64,000 nucleotides of DNA from Flavimaribacter sp024343425 (GCA_965227645.1 OZ245773.1:4154001-4218000); one strand, 5' to 3'. Counted from the stretch's first letter, positions 33,216 to 42,955 are shown. The notes: generated from the sequence alone by a model not told the origin. A program made the numbers and translations.

Positions 33216-35707
33216 TGGGCGTTTCCGCAGACAGGCTCGCGGATTACGTCGCCAGGCGCGACTTCTCGCATACGGCGGAACCAAGGGGCGCTGCTTCGAA
33301 AAGCCGCTCTGACCGGCCGCTCTTCGTCGTGCAGAAACACGACGCCACCCGGCTGCATTACGATTTTCGTCTCGAATGGGACGGCGTGCTGCTCAGTTGG
33401 GCCGTGACACGCGGGCCGAGCGCAGACCCGTCGTCCAAACGGCTTGCGGTACGCACCGAGGACCATCCGCTCGACTACGGCGATTTCGAAGGCACGATCC
33501 CGAAGGGCCAGTATGGCGGCGGCACGGTGATGTTGTGGGACCAGGGCTGGTGGGCCCCGCAGGAAGATTTCGAGAAAGGTCTTGAAGAAGGCAAGTTAAA
33601 ATTTGTGCTTCACGGCGAACGCATGAAGGGCGGATGGACTCTCGTGCGAATGCGCCGCAAAAAGGGCGAGAAACGCGAGAACTGGCTGCTCATCAAGGAA
33701 CATGACGCCTTCGAGGAAGACGGCGAAGACGCGTTGACCGGGCGCTACGGCGTCAGCGTCGCCAGCGCCCGCGCGATGGATGAGATCGCCGCAGGCAGGA
33801 AGCCGAAAAGCAGCAAAAAGACTGCGCGTCGCAAGGAGGAAGAAAGCCGTGACTTCTCTCTCGCCCGTCCGCGATTCCGCAAGGTCCAGCTCGCCAAGCT
33901 TTCAGACGCCGCGCCCGAGGGCGACGACTGGCTGCACGAGACGAAGTTCGACGGCTATCGATGCCTCGCCGCTCTCGGAAAAGGGGGCGTGAAGCTCTAC
34001 ACCCGCTCCGGACTGGATTGGACGGACCGGTACGCCGGTCTGCCGGAAGCCTTTGAGGCGCTCGATTGCGACAACGCGCTCATCGACGGCGAAGTGATCT
34101 CCAGCGATCCCGGAAAGGGATCGCCCTTCTCTGCCCTGCAGCGTGATCTCGAACAGGGCCGGCCCGTCTTCTTCATGGCCTTCGATCTGCTGGAACTGAA
34201 CGGTGAAAACCTGAAGAAGAGACCGCTCGCGCAGCGAAAGGCGATGCTTGAACAATTGCTCGCCGGGCGACCGAAGGGATCGCCACTCCGCTACTCCGAA
34301 CATGTGCGCGGTAACGGCGCGAAAGTGTTCGACGCCGTGCGGAAGGCCGGCGGCGAAGGAATCATCTCCAAAGCAGCCGACAGCAAATACACCGGCGCGC
34401 GGAGCGGCGCATGGATGAAGATCAAGGCCAAGCGCCGACAGGAATTCATCGTCGGGGGCTGGTCTCCGTCGAAGGCAAGGGGCAGACCGTTCGCCTCGCT
34501 GCTTGTCGGCTCACGGGAGAATGGCGAACTGCGCTATCGCGGCCGCGTTGGCGGCGGGCTCGGCGAAGACGATCTGGACTTGCTGTGGGGAAAGCTGAAA
34601 ACGCGTGCCCGCAAGACATCTCCTTTCAGCGACGCGCCATCAGAGGTCGCGCGTGCCGCGCGCTGGGTAACGCCCGATCTCGTCATCGAGGTTGAATACG
34701 CTGAACTGACGGATCAGGATGTCATCCGACACGGCGTATTTCAGGGTTTGCGCGACGACAAGGAGGCGTCCATGGTGACGTTCGAAAAGCCGGAGACGGA
34801 GGGCGTTGACGCGCCGGATTTTCTCGGTGTTCGCATCTCCAGCGCCGACCGCGTCGTGTTTCCCGACGCCGGATGCACCAAGGGCGACGTCGCCGCCTAC
34901 TACGCCAAGGCGTCCGAACGCATGCTGGATCTCGCCGGGAACCGCCCCGTCTCGCTGCTGCGCTGCCCCGACGGGCGCAAGGGCGACTGCTTTTTCCAGA
35001 AACACGCCGGAAAGGGCTTTCCGAACGAGATAGGCTCCATCGACATCAGGGAAAGCTCCGGCAAGACCGAACCCTACATGGTGATCACGCGGAAGGCCGG
35101 CTTCGTCGCCGCCGCCCAGATGGGCGCCATAGAATTTCACATCTGGGGTTCGCGGGCGGACAATCTGGAAAAGCCCGATCGCATCGTGTTCGACCTTGAT
35201 CCTGACGAGGGACTGAATTTCCGCGACGTCAAGAAAGCGGCCGGCGAAGTGCGCGACTTGCTTGCCGATATCGGCCTGGAGAGCGCGCCAATGGTGACGG
35301 GAGGCAAGGGAGTTCACGTCATAGCGCCGTTGCGGCGCACCGCCGAATGGGAGACTGTCACTGCATTCGCGCGAACAATTGCCGCCTTTCTCGCCGAGCG
35401 CGATCCCGATCGTTACGTCGCAACGATGTCCAAGGCAAAACGGAAGGACAAAATCTTTGTCGATTGGCTGCGCAACGAACGCGGGTCGACGGCAATCGCG
35501 CCGTATTCCATTCGCGCGCGCAAGGGTGCTCCAGTTGCCGTTCCGGTAAGATGGGAGGAACTGGTTGGCCTCGACAGTTCCAGCAGTTTCGACATGGCCA
35601 CCGCGCTCAAGCGATTGGCTGAAGATTGCCCGCTAAACTCGATGAGTTTGAACCAGTCGATATCGGCATCGGTTGTCCGTGATTTGGAGCGCATGATCTC
35701 TCGGTGA
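33215..35707 (+). CDS. ligD: Multifunctional DNA ligase D (phosphoesterase, ligase, polymerase)
   Basis: An 830-residue end-joining ligase. Order: 3'-phosphoesterase domain (about residues 30-165; VVQKHDATRLHYDFRLE), ATP-dependent ligase (about 225-520; nucleotidyl lysine in ETKFDGYR), and primase-like polymerase (about 535-815; metal-binding VFDLDPDEG, FVDWLRN). This order matches the Pseudomonas type. The ATG at 33215 overlaps the ku stop by one base, so the two are coupled. All key residues appear present. It repairs double-strand breaks with Ku, mainly in non-growing cells. Confidence 0.96.
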   Translation: MGVSADRLADYVARRDFSHTAEPRGAASKSRSDRPLFVVQKHDATRLHYDFRLEWDGVLLSWAVTRGPSADPSSKRLAVRTEDHPLDYGDFEGTIPKGQYGGGTVMLWDQGWWAPQEDFEKGLEEGKLKFVLHGERMKGGWTLVRMRRKKGEKRENWLLIKEHDAFEEDGEDALTGRYGVSVASARAMDEIAAGRKPKSSKKTARRKEEESRDFSLARPRFRKVQLAKLSDAAPEGDDWLHETKFDGYRCLAALGKGGVKLYTRSGLDWTDRYAGLPEAFEALDCDNALIDGEVISSDPGKGSPFSALQRDLEQGRPVFFMAFDLLELNGENLKKRPLAQRKAMLEQLLAGRPKGSPLRYSEHVRGNGAKVFDAVRKAGGEGIISKAADSKYTGARSGAWMKIKAKRRQEFIVGGWSPSKARGRPFASLLVGSRENGELRYRGRVGGGLGEDDLDLLWGKLKTRARKTSPFSDAPSEVARAARWVTPDLVIEVEYAELTDQDVIRHGVFQGLRDDKEASMVTFEKPETEGVDAPDFLGVRISSADRVVFPDAGCTKGDVAAYYAKASERMLDLAGNRPVSLLRCPDGRKGDCFFQKHAGKGFPNEIGSIDIRESSGKTEPYMVITRKAGFVAAAQMGAIEFHIWGSRADNLEKPDRIVFDLDPDEGLNFRDVKKAAGEVRDLLADIGLESAPMVTGGKGVHVIAPLRRTAEWETVTAFARTIAAFLAERDPDRYVATMSKAKRKDKIFVDWLRNERGSTAIAPYSIRARKGAPVAVPVRWEELVGLDSSSSFDMATALKRLAEDCPLNSMSLNQSISASVVRDLERMISR

Positions 35708-36114
35708 CCATAGAGCTACGTAAAAGCGTCGAGGCTTGATCGTCGCATTATTGGACATTCTTCCCTGATTACACGGGCGCGTTGCCACGTTGACCCGACA
35801 GACCGGGGTCAAGGCATTGGAAAAAATCGATCGATAATCAGCAGTTTACGCCGGCGTCAGTTTGACGGATTTACAGTTTCCGGGGGCGTTTGAGGGTTTT
35901 CAGGAGCGATTTTGCTTGGGTCACGAGAGGTCGGCTGCCGGAGGAGACCGTCATGAACCGGAATTGGCAAGACGGTTTGAAGCGATGCCCGAGCCGTCCG
36001 TCTGGGCGTTGAGGCACAAGACGTGCGCGTGGGCGTCTGCGGTCCATGTCGCCGGGCTGATCGGCCTTGAAAATCGCAAGTGTATTCAACCGATGGCGGC
36101 AGGCAGCGAATGCC
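35708..36114. other. Intergenic region after ligD
   Basis: About 400 bases in which I recognise no gene. An open frame on the plus strand (35862-36137) has no family features and runs into the serine hydrolase gene on the other strand, so I leave it out. No clear terminator for ligD is visible. Confidence 0.5.
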
Positions 36115-37257
36115 TCACCGCGAAGCAAGATCGGTGATGATCGTGTTGGCGAGCGCGCCGAGCTGTTCGGTGGCCGAGACGTCAAAACGGTTGATGGCGG
36201 CGAATACGCCGACGCCGCGGGCCGGCGAAAACGCGAGGTGGCTGACGATGCCCGAGCGCGCGCCGGTTTTCTGATAGACGAGCGGCCGGTCGCCGTCCGG
36301 GTGCATGATCACCCAGGCGAGCCCCATCGCGTCCATCCGGCCGATCTCGGCGGTCGAAAGGAAGACCGGCGACAGACCGTCCCGCGACATCCACTGGGCG
36401 TGGTCAAGCAGGCGTATCCCGGCGTCATCGTCCCGCTCGGCGCGCAGGTGCCAGGAAAGCCAGCGCACCATATCGTCGGCTGTCGAGAAAAAGCCGCCGG
36501 ATGCGTCGGCGGGCGCGACGCCGGCGTCGGGAATTTCCTTTCCGGCGGGGCTTTGTCCATGCAGGCGATTGGCAAGCTGGCTCGCATCCGGCGTCAGCGT
36601 TGTCGACGTGAACCCGTTGGGCTGCAGGATCTTCTTTGTCAGATAGTCGAAATAGGGCTCGCCCGCCGCGGCCGCCATGACGTGGGACAGGAGATCGAAA
36701 CCGACATTGGAGTAGCTCACACCGGTCCCGGGCGCGAAGAGAAGCGGTCGACTGAAGGTCGCCTCGAAGATCGACTGGTCGACCGACGCGGCGGGATCGA
36801 GCATCTGGCCCTCGGGCAGGACAAGATCCCGCGGCAAACCGCTTGCATGGGTCGCAAGGTCGATGACGCGGATGTCGCGGCCGGCCAGGGCAGGCCATTC
36901 GATGTCCCATTTCAAGTAGGTCCCGGGACGGTCTTCAAAGCCCAGCCTGCCTTCGGAAACCAGGCTGGAGAGCATCGCCCCGCTGAAGGTCTTGTAAAGC
37001 GAGCCTGTCCGGAAAATGGTGGACCCGTCAGGCGCCGGCGAACCGGGCCCCGCCCGCTCGCCGAAACCGGCCACAACAGACTTTCCGTCATGGACGACCG
37101 CCAGGATCAATGCAGGAACGCCGGTCGCCGCCATGAAGGCGCCGCCCGATTGCTGCGCGATCGTCTCAAGCAGGGGATCATCGTCGGCCGCAGCGCCGGC
37201 GCCCGGCGCCATGACCGCTATCGCCGCCATTATCGATCCAATGATGAAACCTCGCAT
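36115..37257 (-). CDS. Exported serine hydrolase, beta-lactamase/penicillin-binding family
   Basis: A 380-residue protein of the class C beta-lactamase/DD-peptidase-like family. It has a signal peptide (MRGFIIGSIMAAIAVMAPGA), the active-site SLYK (Ser about 86, Lys about 89) and YSN as second motif. The ATG at 37257 is preceded by GGGAGTAGCACC. It is likely periplasmic. Family members act on peptidoglycan peptides, esters or D-amino-acid peptides; resistance is not implied. It stands alone between intergenic gaps. Confidence 0.85.
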   Translation of the reverse strand: MRGFIIGSIMAAIAVMAPGAGAAADDDPLLETIAQQSGGAFMAATGVPALILAVVHDGKSVVAGFGERAGPGSPAPDGSTIFRTGSLYKTFSGAMLSSLVSEGRLGFEDRPGTYLKWDIEWPALAGRDIRVIDLATHASGLPRDLVLPEGQMLDPAASVDQSIFEATFSRPLLFAPGTGVSYSNVGFDLLSHVMAAAAGEPYFDYLTKKILQPNGFTSTTLTPDASQLANRLHGQSPAGKEIPDAGVAPADASGGFFSTADDMVRWLSWHLRAERDDDAGIRLLDHAQWMSRDGLSPVFLSTAEIGRMDAMGLAWVIMHPDGDRPLVYQKTGARSGIVSHLAFSPARGVGVFAAINRFDVSATEQLGALANTIITDLASR

Positions 37258-37330
37258 GGTGCTACTCCCTGACTTCGAACTGCCGGCGCGACGCTGTCCG
37301 CCGTCCGCCGATTCCCGGGGACATTGCCCG

Positions 37331-37525
37331 ATGTCCGTTAACAATGCGTGCACCCGAAAACATCATGGGCATGATACGGGGGATGGTGAAACTGTGCTGT
37401 TCGCCGATGAAGATTCCTTGTTTCAGGGAACGCTTCTCTCGCCGGACAATATGGAACTTTGCCTGCAGGAGACGGGAGAATCTCTTGTGGCGGCCTGCTT
37501 TGATCTGAAACGGGAGGCGTTATAG
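37331..37525 (+). CDS. Possible small hypothetical protein
   Basis: A 64-residue frame whose second half (LFADEDSLFQGTLLSPDN, then AACFDLKREAL) reads like natural protein. The ATG at 37331 has only a distant GGGGA, and the first 18 residues are doubtful, so the true start may be later. I do not recognise a family. Confidence 0.35.
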   Translation: MSVNNACTRKHHGHDTGDGETVLFADEDSLFQGTLLSPDNMELCLQETGESLVAACFDLKREAL

Positions 37526-37782
37526 GCCTCTTTTATCCTGGACCAGGTCGTAGTCAGGGATGTCGCCGCTGGACAGCTGTGAGGCGCCGGCGCCTCATCC
37601 AGGTCGATAGTCCTTGCAGATATCCCGTTCAGGCGATCGCTTTCGGAGCGCTTTGCCTTCAGGAGTGTCTAGCACGCTGCTGAAAAAGAGCAGCGTATAG
37701 CGAGCGACCCCGACCCTTTCCGGTTTCCGGGCGAGAGCTAATTCGAGGCTCGCAAAGGCGTCGTGCTTCATCCGAACTGGTT
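37526..37782. other. Intergenic region with an 18-base palindrome and a hairpin
   Basis: TGAGGCGCCGGCGCCTCA at 37580-37597 is perfectly palindromic with no loop, so it is more like a protein-binding site than a terminator. A 7-base hairpin CGCTGCT/AGCAGCG (37675-37695) lies nearer the end of the valine operon. Neither has a T-run. Confidence 0.5.
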
Positions 37783-38655
37783 CTACTCGCGGTTTCGCTT
37801 TTCGAAACGCGGAAGCATCGCGGAGAAATCCCGGCCCGACCCGTCTTCGTCCTCGACGAAAATCCGGTAGAGTTCAGTGGCGCGCTGGCCCATTGGCGTG
37901 TCGGCGTCGACGGCTTCGGCTGCCTGCTGCGACAGGCGCAGGTCTTTCAGCATCAAGTCCGACGCGAAACCCGGCTTGTAGTCATTGTCGGCCGGGCTTT
38001 GCGGACCGACGCCGGGCGCAGGGCAATATGCGTTCATCGTCCAGGAATAGCCGGACGAGGTGGACACCACGTCGAACATCTTCTGCCGGTCGAGGCCGAG
38101 CTTGTCGGCGAGCGCGAAGGCTTCGCAGGTCCCGATCATGGTGATTCCGAGGATCATGTTGTTGCAGATCTTGGCGGCCTGGCCGGCCCCGGATTCGCCG
38201 CAGTGAACGGCCTTCTGCCCCATGATGTCGAAGAGCGGCTTCGCCTTCGCAAAGGCGTCTTCCGAGCCGCCCGCCATGAAGGTCAGGGTTCCGGCCGTCG
38301 CCCCGCCGACGCCGCCCGAAACAGGCGCGTCGACCGGCAGCAGTCCCGCCGCCGCAGCGTCTGCCGCCACGGCCCGCGCGCTTTCCACATCAACTGTCGA
38401 GCAGTCGATAAAAGCCGCGCCTTTGTCCATCGCCGGAATGATTTCGGCGGCGACCGCACGCAAGATCGAACCGTTCGGCAGCATTGTGATTACGGCTTCC
38501 TGGCTGGCGGCGCAGGCTGCCGCGCTCTCGGCCCTTGTAACGCCTTCCGGGTAGGGCGCCGAAATGTCGAATCCGGTCACCTGATGGCCGGCCTCGACGA
38601 GGTTACTGGCCATCGGCCCGCCCATGTTGCCGAGGCCGATAAATCCGATCTTCAT
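37783..38655 (-). CDS. mmsB: 3-hydroxyisobutyrate dehydrogenase
   Basis: A 290-residue NAD-dependent beta-hydroxyacid dehydrogenase that oxidises 3-hydroxyisobutyrate to methylmalonate semialdehyde in valine breakdown. It has the Rossmann motif GLGNMGGPMA, the substrate motif DAPVSGGVGGA and the catalytic lysine in GAGQAAKICNNM. It overlaps the hydrolase gene by four bases and is last in the operon. The next enzyme (methylmalonate semialdehyde dehydrogenase) is not in the window. Confidence 0.93.
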   Translation of the reverse strand: MKIGFIGLGNMGGPMASNLVEAGHQVTGFDISAPYPEGVTRAESAAACAASQEAVITMLPNGSILRAVAAEIIPAMDKGAAFIDCSTVDVESARAVAADAAAAGLLPVDAPVSGGVGGATAGTLTFMAGGSEDAFAKAKPLFDIMGQKAVHCGESGAGQAAKICNNMILGITMIGTCEAFALADKLGLDRQKMFDVVSTSSGYSWTMNAYCPAPGVGPQSPADNDYKPGFASDLMLKDLRLSQQAAEAVDADTPMGQRATELYRIFVEDEDGSGRDFSAMLPRFEKRNRE

Positions 38656-39698
38656 GTGCTTTGCTCCTCCAGATTCAAACTGTTTTCACCGAGCGGCGCC
38701 AGCATTTGCGACACGTCCTCTGCGGAAAGGTCGCCAATGGCCTGGTGGCGCCAATGCGGATTGCGATCCTTGTCGATGATCTGGGCGCGGACGCCTTCCA
38801 GAAAATCGCCATGCTGCATGGCTCGGAAAGTATATCGGTATTCCAGCTCGAGCGCGTCGCGGATGCTCGTCTTGCCGCGCATGCGACGGGTCATTTCGAT
38901 CGTGACGGCGCACGACAGAGGTGAATTGCGTTTCAGCGTCCTTACGCTGTCGCGGGCGAAATCGCTGTCCATGCTTCCAAGGGCGTCCAGGATGTCGGCG
39001 AGACTTTCGCCGGAAAATCCCCGGTCGATCTCCGGCTGGAGCCCGGCAAGCGCGCCAGCCGGCGCTTCGACAGCGCGCCGTGCCACCTTTTCGGCGTCGC
39101 CACTGGTCTCCAGATCGGCGATCAGTCCGGGCCACTCGGCCTCGGGAAGATAAGCGTCGGCAAAACCGGCGTAGATCGCGTCGGCGGCGTTCATCCGCGC
39201 GCCCGTCGCACCGAGATATTCGCCGCTTCGACCGGGCGCCTGCGCCAGAAGCAGCGAGCCGCCGACATCGGGCACAAGCCCGATGCCGCATTCAGGCATG
39301 GCGATGCGGCTCGTGTCTCCGACGATCCGGTGCGAACCGTGGCAGGCGACGCCGACGCCGCCGCCCATGGTGAAGCCTTGCATGAAGGCGACAAAGGGCT
39401 TGGGAAATTCGGCGATTTTTGCATTCACCCGGTATTCGTCGGCCCAGAACCGGCGGCCATAGGCGTAATCGCCCGCCTTGCCGGTCGCATAGAGCTCGGC
39501 GATGTCGCCGCCGGCGCAAAACGCCTTTTTGCCCTCTGCGTCGATGATGACGAGGTCGACGTCGTCATCGCTGCGCCATTCGTCCAGCGCCTTCTCGATC
39601 GACAGGACCATGTCGCAGGTCAATGCGTTCAGGGCCTTCGGGCGGCGGAGCGTGATGCGCCCCGCCCTGCCGGAAGTCCTGATGTCGATGTCGCTCAT
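38652..39698 (-). CDS. 3-hydroxyisobutyryl-CoA hydrolase, enoyl-CoA hydratase family
   Basis: A 348-residue crotonase-fold protein longer than plain hydratases, as is typical for 3-hydroxyisobutyryl-CoA hydrolase. The oxyanion-hole motifs are FCAGGDIAELY and GFTMGGGVG, and the characteristic PECGIGLVPDVG follows. It releases free 3-hydroxyisobutyrate from the CoA ester in valine degradation. Four-base overlaps join it to the genes on both sides. Confidence 0.92.
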   Translation of the reverse strand: MSDIDIRTSGRAGRITLRRPKALNALTCDMVLSIEKALDEWRSDDDVDLVIIDAEGKKAFCAGGDIAELYATGKAGDYAYGRRFWADEYRVNAKIAEFPKPFVAFMQGFTMGGGVGVACHGSHRIVGDTSRIAMPECGIGLVPDVGGSLLLAQAPGRSGEYLGATGARMNAADAIYAGFADAYLPEAEWPGLIADLETSGDAEKVARRAVEAPAGALAGLQPEIDRGFSGESLADILDALGSMDSDFARDSVRTLKRNSPLSCAVTIEMTRRMRGKTSIRDALELEYRYTFRAMQHGDFLEGVRAQIIDKDRNPHWRHQAIGDLSAEDVSQMLAPLGENSLNLEEQST

Positions 39699-40843
39699 CG
39701 CCTGGCCTCTGCGAGCATCGCGCGGCTTGTGATCAGACGCATGATCTCGTTGGTGCCTTCGAGAATCTGGTGGACCCTGAGATCACGCACGATCTTTTCG
39801 ATGCCGTAGTCGGCAAGATATCCGTAACCGCCATGCAGTTGCAGACAATCATTGGCGACGTCGAATGCGGTGTCGGTGACGAACTGTTTGGCCATGGCGC
39901 AGAATTTCGTCGCATCCGGCGCGCCTGTGTCCACTTTCCAGGCCGCCTGTCTGAGAAAGGTGCGTGCCGCCTGCAGGCCGGTTTCCATGTCGGCGAGCTT
40001 GAACTGCAGCGCCTGGAACTGGTCGAGCGTCTGTCCGAAAGCCTTGCGCTCGCCCATATAGGTGATCGTCGCGTCGAGAGCCTTCTGGGCGCCGCCAAGA
40101 GCCCCGGCGGATATATTGAGCCTGCCGCCGTCGAGGCCGGCCATGGCGTAGACAAAGCCCCTGCCTTCCTCTCCGACGAGATTTTCAGACGGAACGGTAC
40201 AGTCGTCGAATTGCACCTGCGCCGTGGGCTGGGACAACCAGCCCATTTTCTCTTCGCGCGCGCCGAAGGACAGGCCAGGCGTACCGTCGGTCACGATGAC
40301 GGTCGAAATTCCCTTCGGCCCGTTGTCGCCCGTCCGGCACATCACGACATAGGCGTCGGAATAGCCGCCGCCCGAGATGAAGGCCTTGGTTCCGTTCAGC
40401 TTGTATCCCTCATTGGTCCGGTCTGCGCGCGTGCGCAACGCCGCCGCATCGGAACCTGACCCCGGCTCGGTCAGGCAATAGGAAACGACGGTTTCCATCG
40501 GGCACATCTTCGGCAGCCATTCAGACTTCATCTCCTCGCTTGCGAACTTGTCAATCATACCGGCGCACATATTGTGGATCGACAGGAAGGAACCGACCGA
40601 CGGGCAGGCCATCGCCAGCGCCTCGAAGACCAGCGTCGCATCGAGCCGGGACAAGCCGGACCCGCCATATTCCTCGGATACATAGATGCCGCCCAGACCC
40701 AGTTCGCCGACTTTCGGCCAGAGCTCTTTCGGGATCACGCCGGCTTTCTCCCACTCGCGCGCGAACGGCGCGATGTGTTCCTGCCCGAAATCCCGGGCCA
40801 TCTCGAAAATGGCTTCCTGCTCCGCGCTGACTTCGAAATCCAT
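39695..40843 (-). CDS. Acyl-CoA dehydrogenase, probable isobutyryl-CoA dehydrogenase
   Basis: A 382-residue FAD enzyme with family signatures CLTEPGSGSDAAAL and, near the C-terminus, LEGTNEIMRLI, whose glutamate is the catalytic base position. It is first in the operon with a 3-hydroxyisobutyryl-CoA hydrolase and 3-hydroxyisobutyrate dehydrogenase, which points to isobutyryl-CoA as substrate. A TATAAT-like -10 lies upstream near 40883-40888 on the minus strand without a good -35, and a palindrome TATCGCGATA sits at 40919-40928, so an activator may be needed. Confidence 0.92.
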   Translation of the reverse strand: MDFEVSAEQEAIFEMARDFGQEHIAPFAREWEKAGVIPKELWPKVGELGLGGIYVSEEYGGSGLSRLDATLVFEALAMACPSVGSFLSIHNMCAGMIDKFASEEMKSEWLPKMCPMETVVSYCLTEPGSGSDAAALRTRADRTNEGYKLNGTKAFISGGGYSDAYVVMCRTGDNGPKGISTVIVTDGTPGLSFGAREEKMGWLSQPTAQVQFDDCTVPSENLVGEEGRGFVYAMAGLDGGRLNISAGALGGAQKALDATITYMGERKAFGQTLDQFQALQFKLADMETGLQAARTFLRQAAWKVDTGAPDATKFCAMAKQFVTDTAFDVANDCLQLHGGYGYLADYGIEKIVRDLRVHQILEGTNEIMRLITSRAMLAEARR

Positions 40844-41070
40844 GCGTTCCTCTTCCCTTATTCCAGCCGCTACTCGTAGGCAGACGTATTATACGCTTTG
40901 TCTCCCATATCGCGATACGCTTGAGACGCAGGGGCAACTGCCGCGCGGCGCCGCGCCCGGACATGTATATGACGGGAGCGCCGAGCAACCAACTGTTGCG
41001 ATCGCAAACATAAAGTCAATGCGGTGAACTGTAGTGGCGGCCGGTTGTCGCGAAAGCAGAGCAGGCCGCG

Positions 41071-41358
41071 TCAGGTCTCTATGTCGCCAAGCTCGAGGCC
41101 TTCCAACCGTCCGACATAGTCCGTCATGAATTCGAAGCTCCAGCCGCCATTGGCGGCGATGGCGAAGGAATAGATCAGGAAGGGATGCGCGCCGAGAGCG
41201 AAGATCGACCGGATGTCCTTCTTCTCGAGAGCCGCGCTTTCGGCTTCCGACAGGTTGCTTTCCGATATCGCCTGGCCGGGATTTTCATCGAAACGGGCGC
41301 GAAAATCGGGCTCCCGCGCATAGCGCCAGAGCGCCTCGTTCATCGCGTATCGGGTCAT
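41071..41358 (-). CDS. LigA-like small subunit of a class III extradiol dioxygenase
   Basis: A 95-residue protein like the alpha subunit of protocatechuate 4,5-dioxygenase (LigA), which forms the lid of the active site on LigB. Recognisable are NEALWRYAREPDF and FALGAHPFLIYSFA. The ATG at 41358 overlaps the stop of the LigB-like gene (ATGA), so the two subunits are made together. It is the last gene of the operon. Confidence 0.83.
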   Translation of the reverse strand: MTRYAMNEALWRYAREPDFRARFDENPGQAISESNLSEAESAALEKKDIRSIFALGAHPFLIYSFAIAANGGWSFEFMTDYVGRLEGLELGDIET

Positions 41359-42233
41359 GCGGCGCCTCCGTTCAGGGATGTTTCGTTCCACCCGAGAAAT
41401 GCGCAGGCCGGTTGCGCGGTCGTCGCCACAAGCCGCGCAAAATCCGCAGGCGCGCCGCACGCCGCGCCGAAGGCAAGCACATAGGCGAGAAAGCCGGGCG
41501 TGCCGTTGCCCTGTGCATAAAGCTGGTCCCACGTGGCGCGCCGCGTGACGGCGTCGATGTCATTCGCCGTAATCAGCGACCACGTTTCCCGATCCCATTC
41601 CGTCTCCGGTTCGGACTGGTTGCGCAGCATGCCCGGACCGCCGACGCTGTTGGTCATGTGTCCGGTCACGATCATGGCGACGCGTCTGGCTTCGTCGAAA
41701 CTCTCAATCGACTTTCGAAGAACCTCGCCGACCTGACGATAACGCCAGCCGGGCGGCACCGGGGGCGCCAGCAGGTTGATAAAGACGGGGACGACGGGAA
41801 TGCCGTCACGCGGGCTCAGAAAATCCAGCGGAATGGTGAAGGAGTGATCGGCGGTAAACGCGTCGGAAAATGCGAAGTCCACGCCCCTTCCAAGGCCGTC
41901 TCTCAAAAGATGCCGCGCAAGATCGCCCTCGACCGGACGGTCGCAGCGCTCGAGACCCCAAGCGTTGACCTCGCCGTCGAAGGGACCGCGGAGGCGCGTC
42001 GCCTTGCCGATCATGAAAGGCGCCATATTGTCGAAGAACCATTGATTGAGATGGTCGCTTCCGACCATCACGATCGCGTCCGGCTCCGCCGCGGCGAGAC
42101 TTTCGCGCAGGGCGGCGAAACTCTCCAGCGCCGGAATCGCTCCCGGATTCGCCTTGCCGTCTTCCGCCATCCGGGCGGCGATCGGAAGGGTCGGATCGTG
42201 CGGGCATCCGATGAGCGAGACGAGCCTTGCCAT
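41355..42233 (-). CDS. LigB-like catalytic subunit of a class III extradiol dioxygenase
   Basis: A 292-residue LigB-fold protein that would open a catechol-type ring using non-haem Fe(II). Putative iron ligands lie in IGCPHDPTLP and GSDHLNQWF, with the later TGHMTNSVGG conserved in the family. The ATG at 42231-42233 overlaps the stop of the NTF2-like gene (TGATG). It pairs with the LigA-like protein. The ring substrate is unknown; the upstream NTF2-like gene and the shared operator tie it to the cluster at 43-64 kb. Confidence 0.87.
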   Translation of the reverse strand: MARLVSLIGCPHDPTLPIAARMAEDGKANPGAIPALESFAALRESLAAAEPDAIVMVGSDHLNQWFFDNMAPFMIGKATRLRGPFDGEVNAWGLERCDRPVEGDLARHLLRDGLGRGVDFAFSDAFTADHSFTIPLDFLSPRDGIPVVPVFINLLAPPVPPGWRYRQVGEVLRKSIESFDEARRVAMIVTGHMTNSVGGPGMLRNQSEPETEWDRETWSLITANDIDAVTRRATWDQLYAQGNGTPGFLAYVLAFGAACGAPADFARLVATTAQPACAFLGWNETSLNGGAA

Positions 42234-42898
42234 CACAGATAGATGCGCACGGCGCGCAGTTTGCCCGGTTCGCCGCGCTCGTAGACGGCAACCGCCGGCC
42301 GGCCGCTCGGCATATAGCACTCCACGGCGCAGGTCGTTCCGTCGTCGGTGAAGCGGCAGTAGCGAATGCGAATGCCGTCCTCGCCCATCATTTTCGAGAA
42401 ATCGGCTTTCAGTTCATCCCGGCCGGTATAGGCGACGCCGTTGGAATGGCGGAAATATCCGTCCTGTTGAAAAATACCGAGGACGTCTTCCAGCCTGTTA
42501 CCGTTCAGCGCTTGAAAATAGGCGAAGAGAACATCGTCTTCGGAGCGCCAAGGATGGATCCCCTCGACAGGTTCGAGGATCGCGGCGCGGTCGTCGACGA
42601 GATGATGATCGGAATAGACGCGCGCAGCAGACGAACCATCGTCCAGTCGTTCGAACATGAAGCCGACCGGCAGCGGGTCTCGCGCCCCATCGGCCGCGGT
42701 GAAGACGTATTCCTCGAATTCATGCGCGCCGTCGACCGTTCGCGACACGAACGCGACGGAAGACCAGCGTTCGCCTGGAAAGAGCGCGCTGTCGCGTTCG
42801 AAATCAACCGTAGTCGTTGCACCCAGAAAAGGATCGTTTACGGCCGATTGGGCCCTGATCCTGCTTATCAGCGCTTCGCGCCCATCACTTGCCTGCAT
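42233..42898 (-). CDS. NTF2/SnoaL-like protein
   Basis: A 221-residue protein. Its second half (about 110-221) has the cone-shaped NTF2/SnoaL pattern (DVLFAYFQALNGNRLEDVLG, FRHSNGVAYTGRDELKADF). The first half resembles a second, diverged copy. Such folds serve as isomerases, hydratases or small dioxygenase subunits. The ATG at 42898 follows GGGAGGACAGGCGCC. It is the first gene of a three-gene operon with the LigAB dioxygenase, and its promoter contains the cluster operator. Confidence 0.75.
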   Translation of the reverse strand: MQASDGREALISRIRAQSAVNDPFLGATTTVDFERDSALFPGERWSSVAFVSRTVDGAHEFEEYVFTAADGARDPLPVGFMFERLDDGSSAARVYSDHHLVDDRAAILEPVEGIHPWRSEDDVLFAYFQALNGNRLEDVLGIFQQDGYFRHSNGVAYTGRDELKADFSKMMGEDGIRIRYCRFTDDGTTCAVECYMPSGRPAVAVYERGEPGKLRAVRIYL

Positions 42899-42926
42899 GG
42901 CGCCTGTCCTCCCTGCTCATCCATGT

Positions 42927-42955
42927 TCAATAGTATTAGTTGGTCGACCAGTCAA
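42927..42955 (-). promoter_or_regulatory. Promoter and TetR-type operator 1 (leftward)
   Basis: On the minus strand TTGACT (complement of 42950-42955), a 17-base spacer and TATTGA (complement of 42927-42932). The operator TTGGTCGACCAGTCAA at 42940-42955 overlaps the -35 box and spacer. It drives the NTF2-like/LigB/LigA operon. Confidence 0.72.

Noticed and set aside
35862..36137. Open frame after ligD on the plus strand
   Set aside because: No recognisable domain, no clear ribosome-binding site, and it overlaps the 3' end of the serine hydrolase gene.
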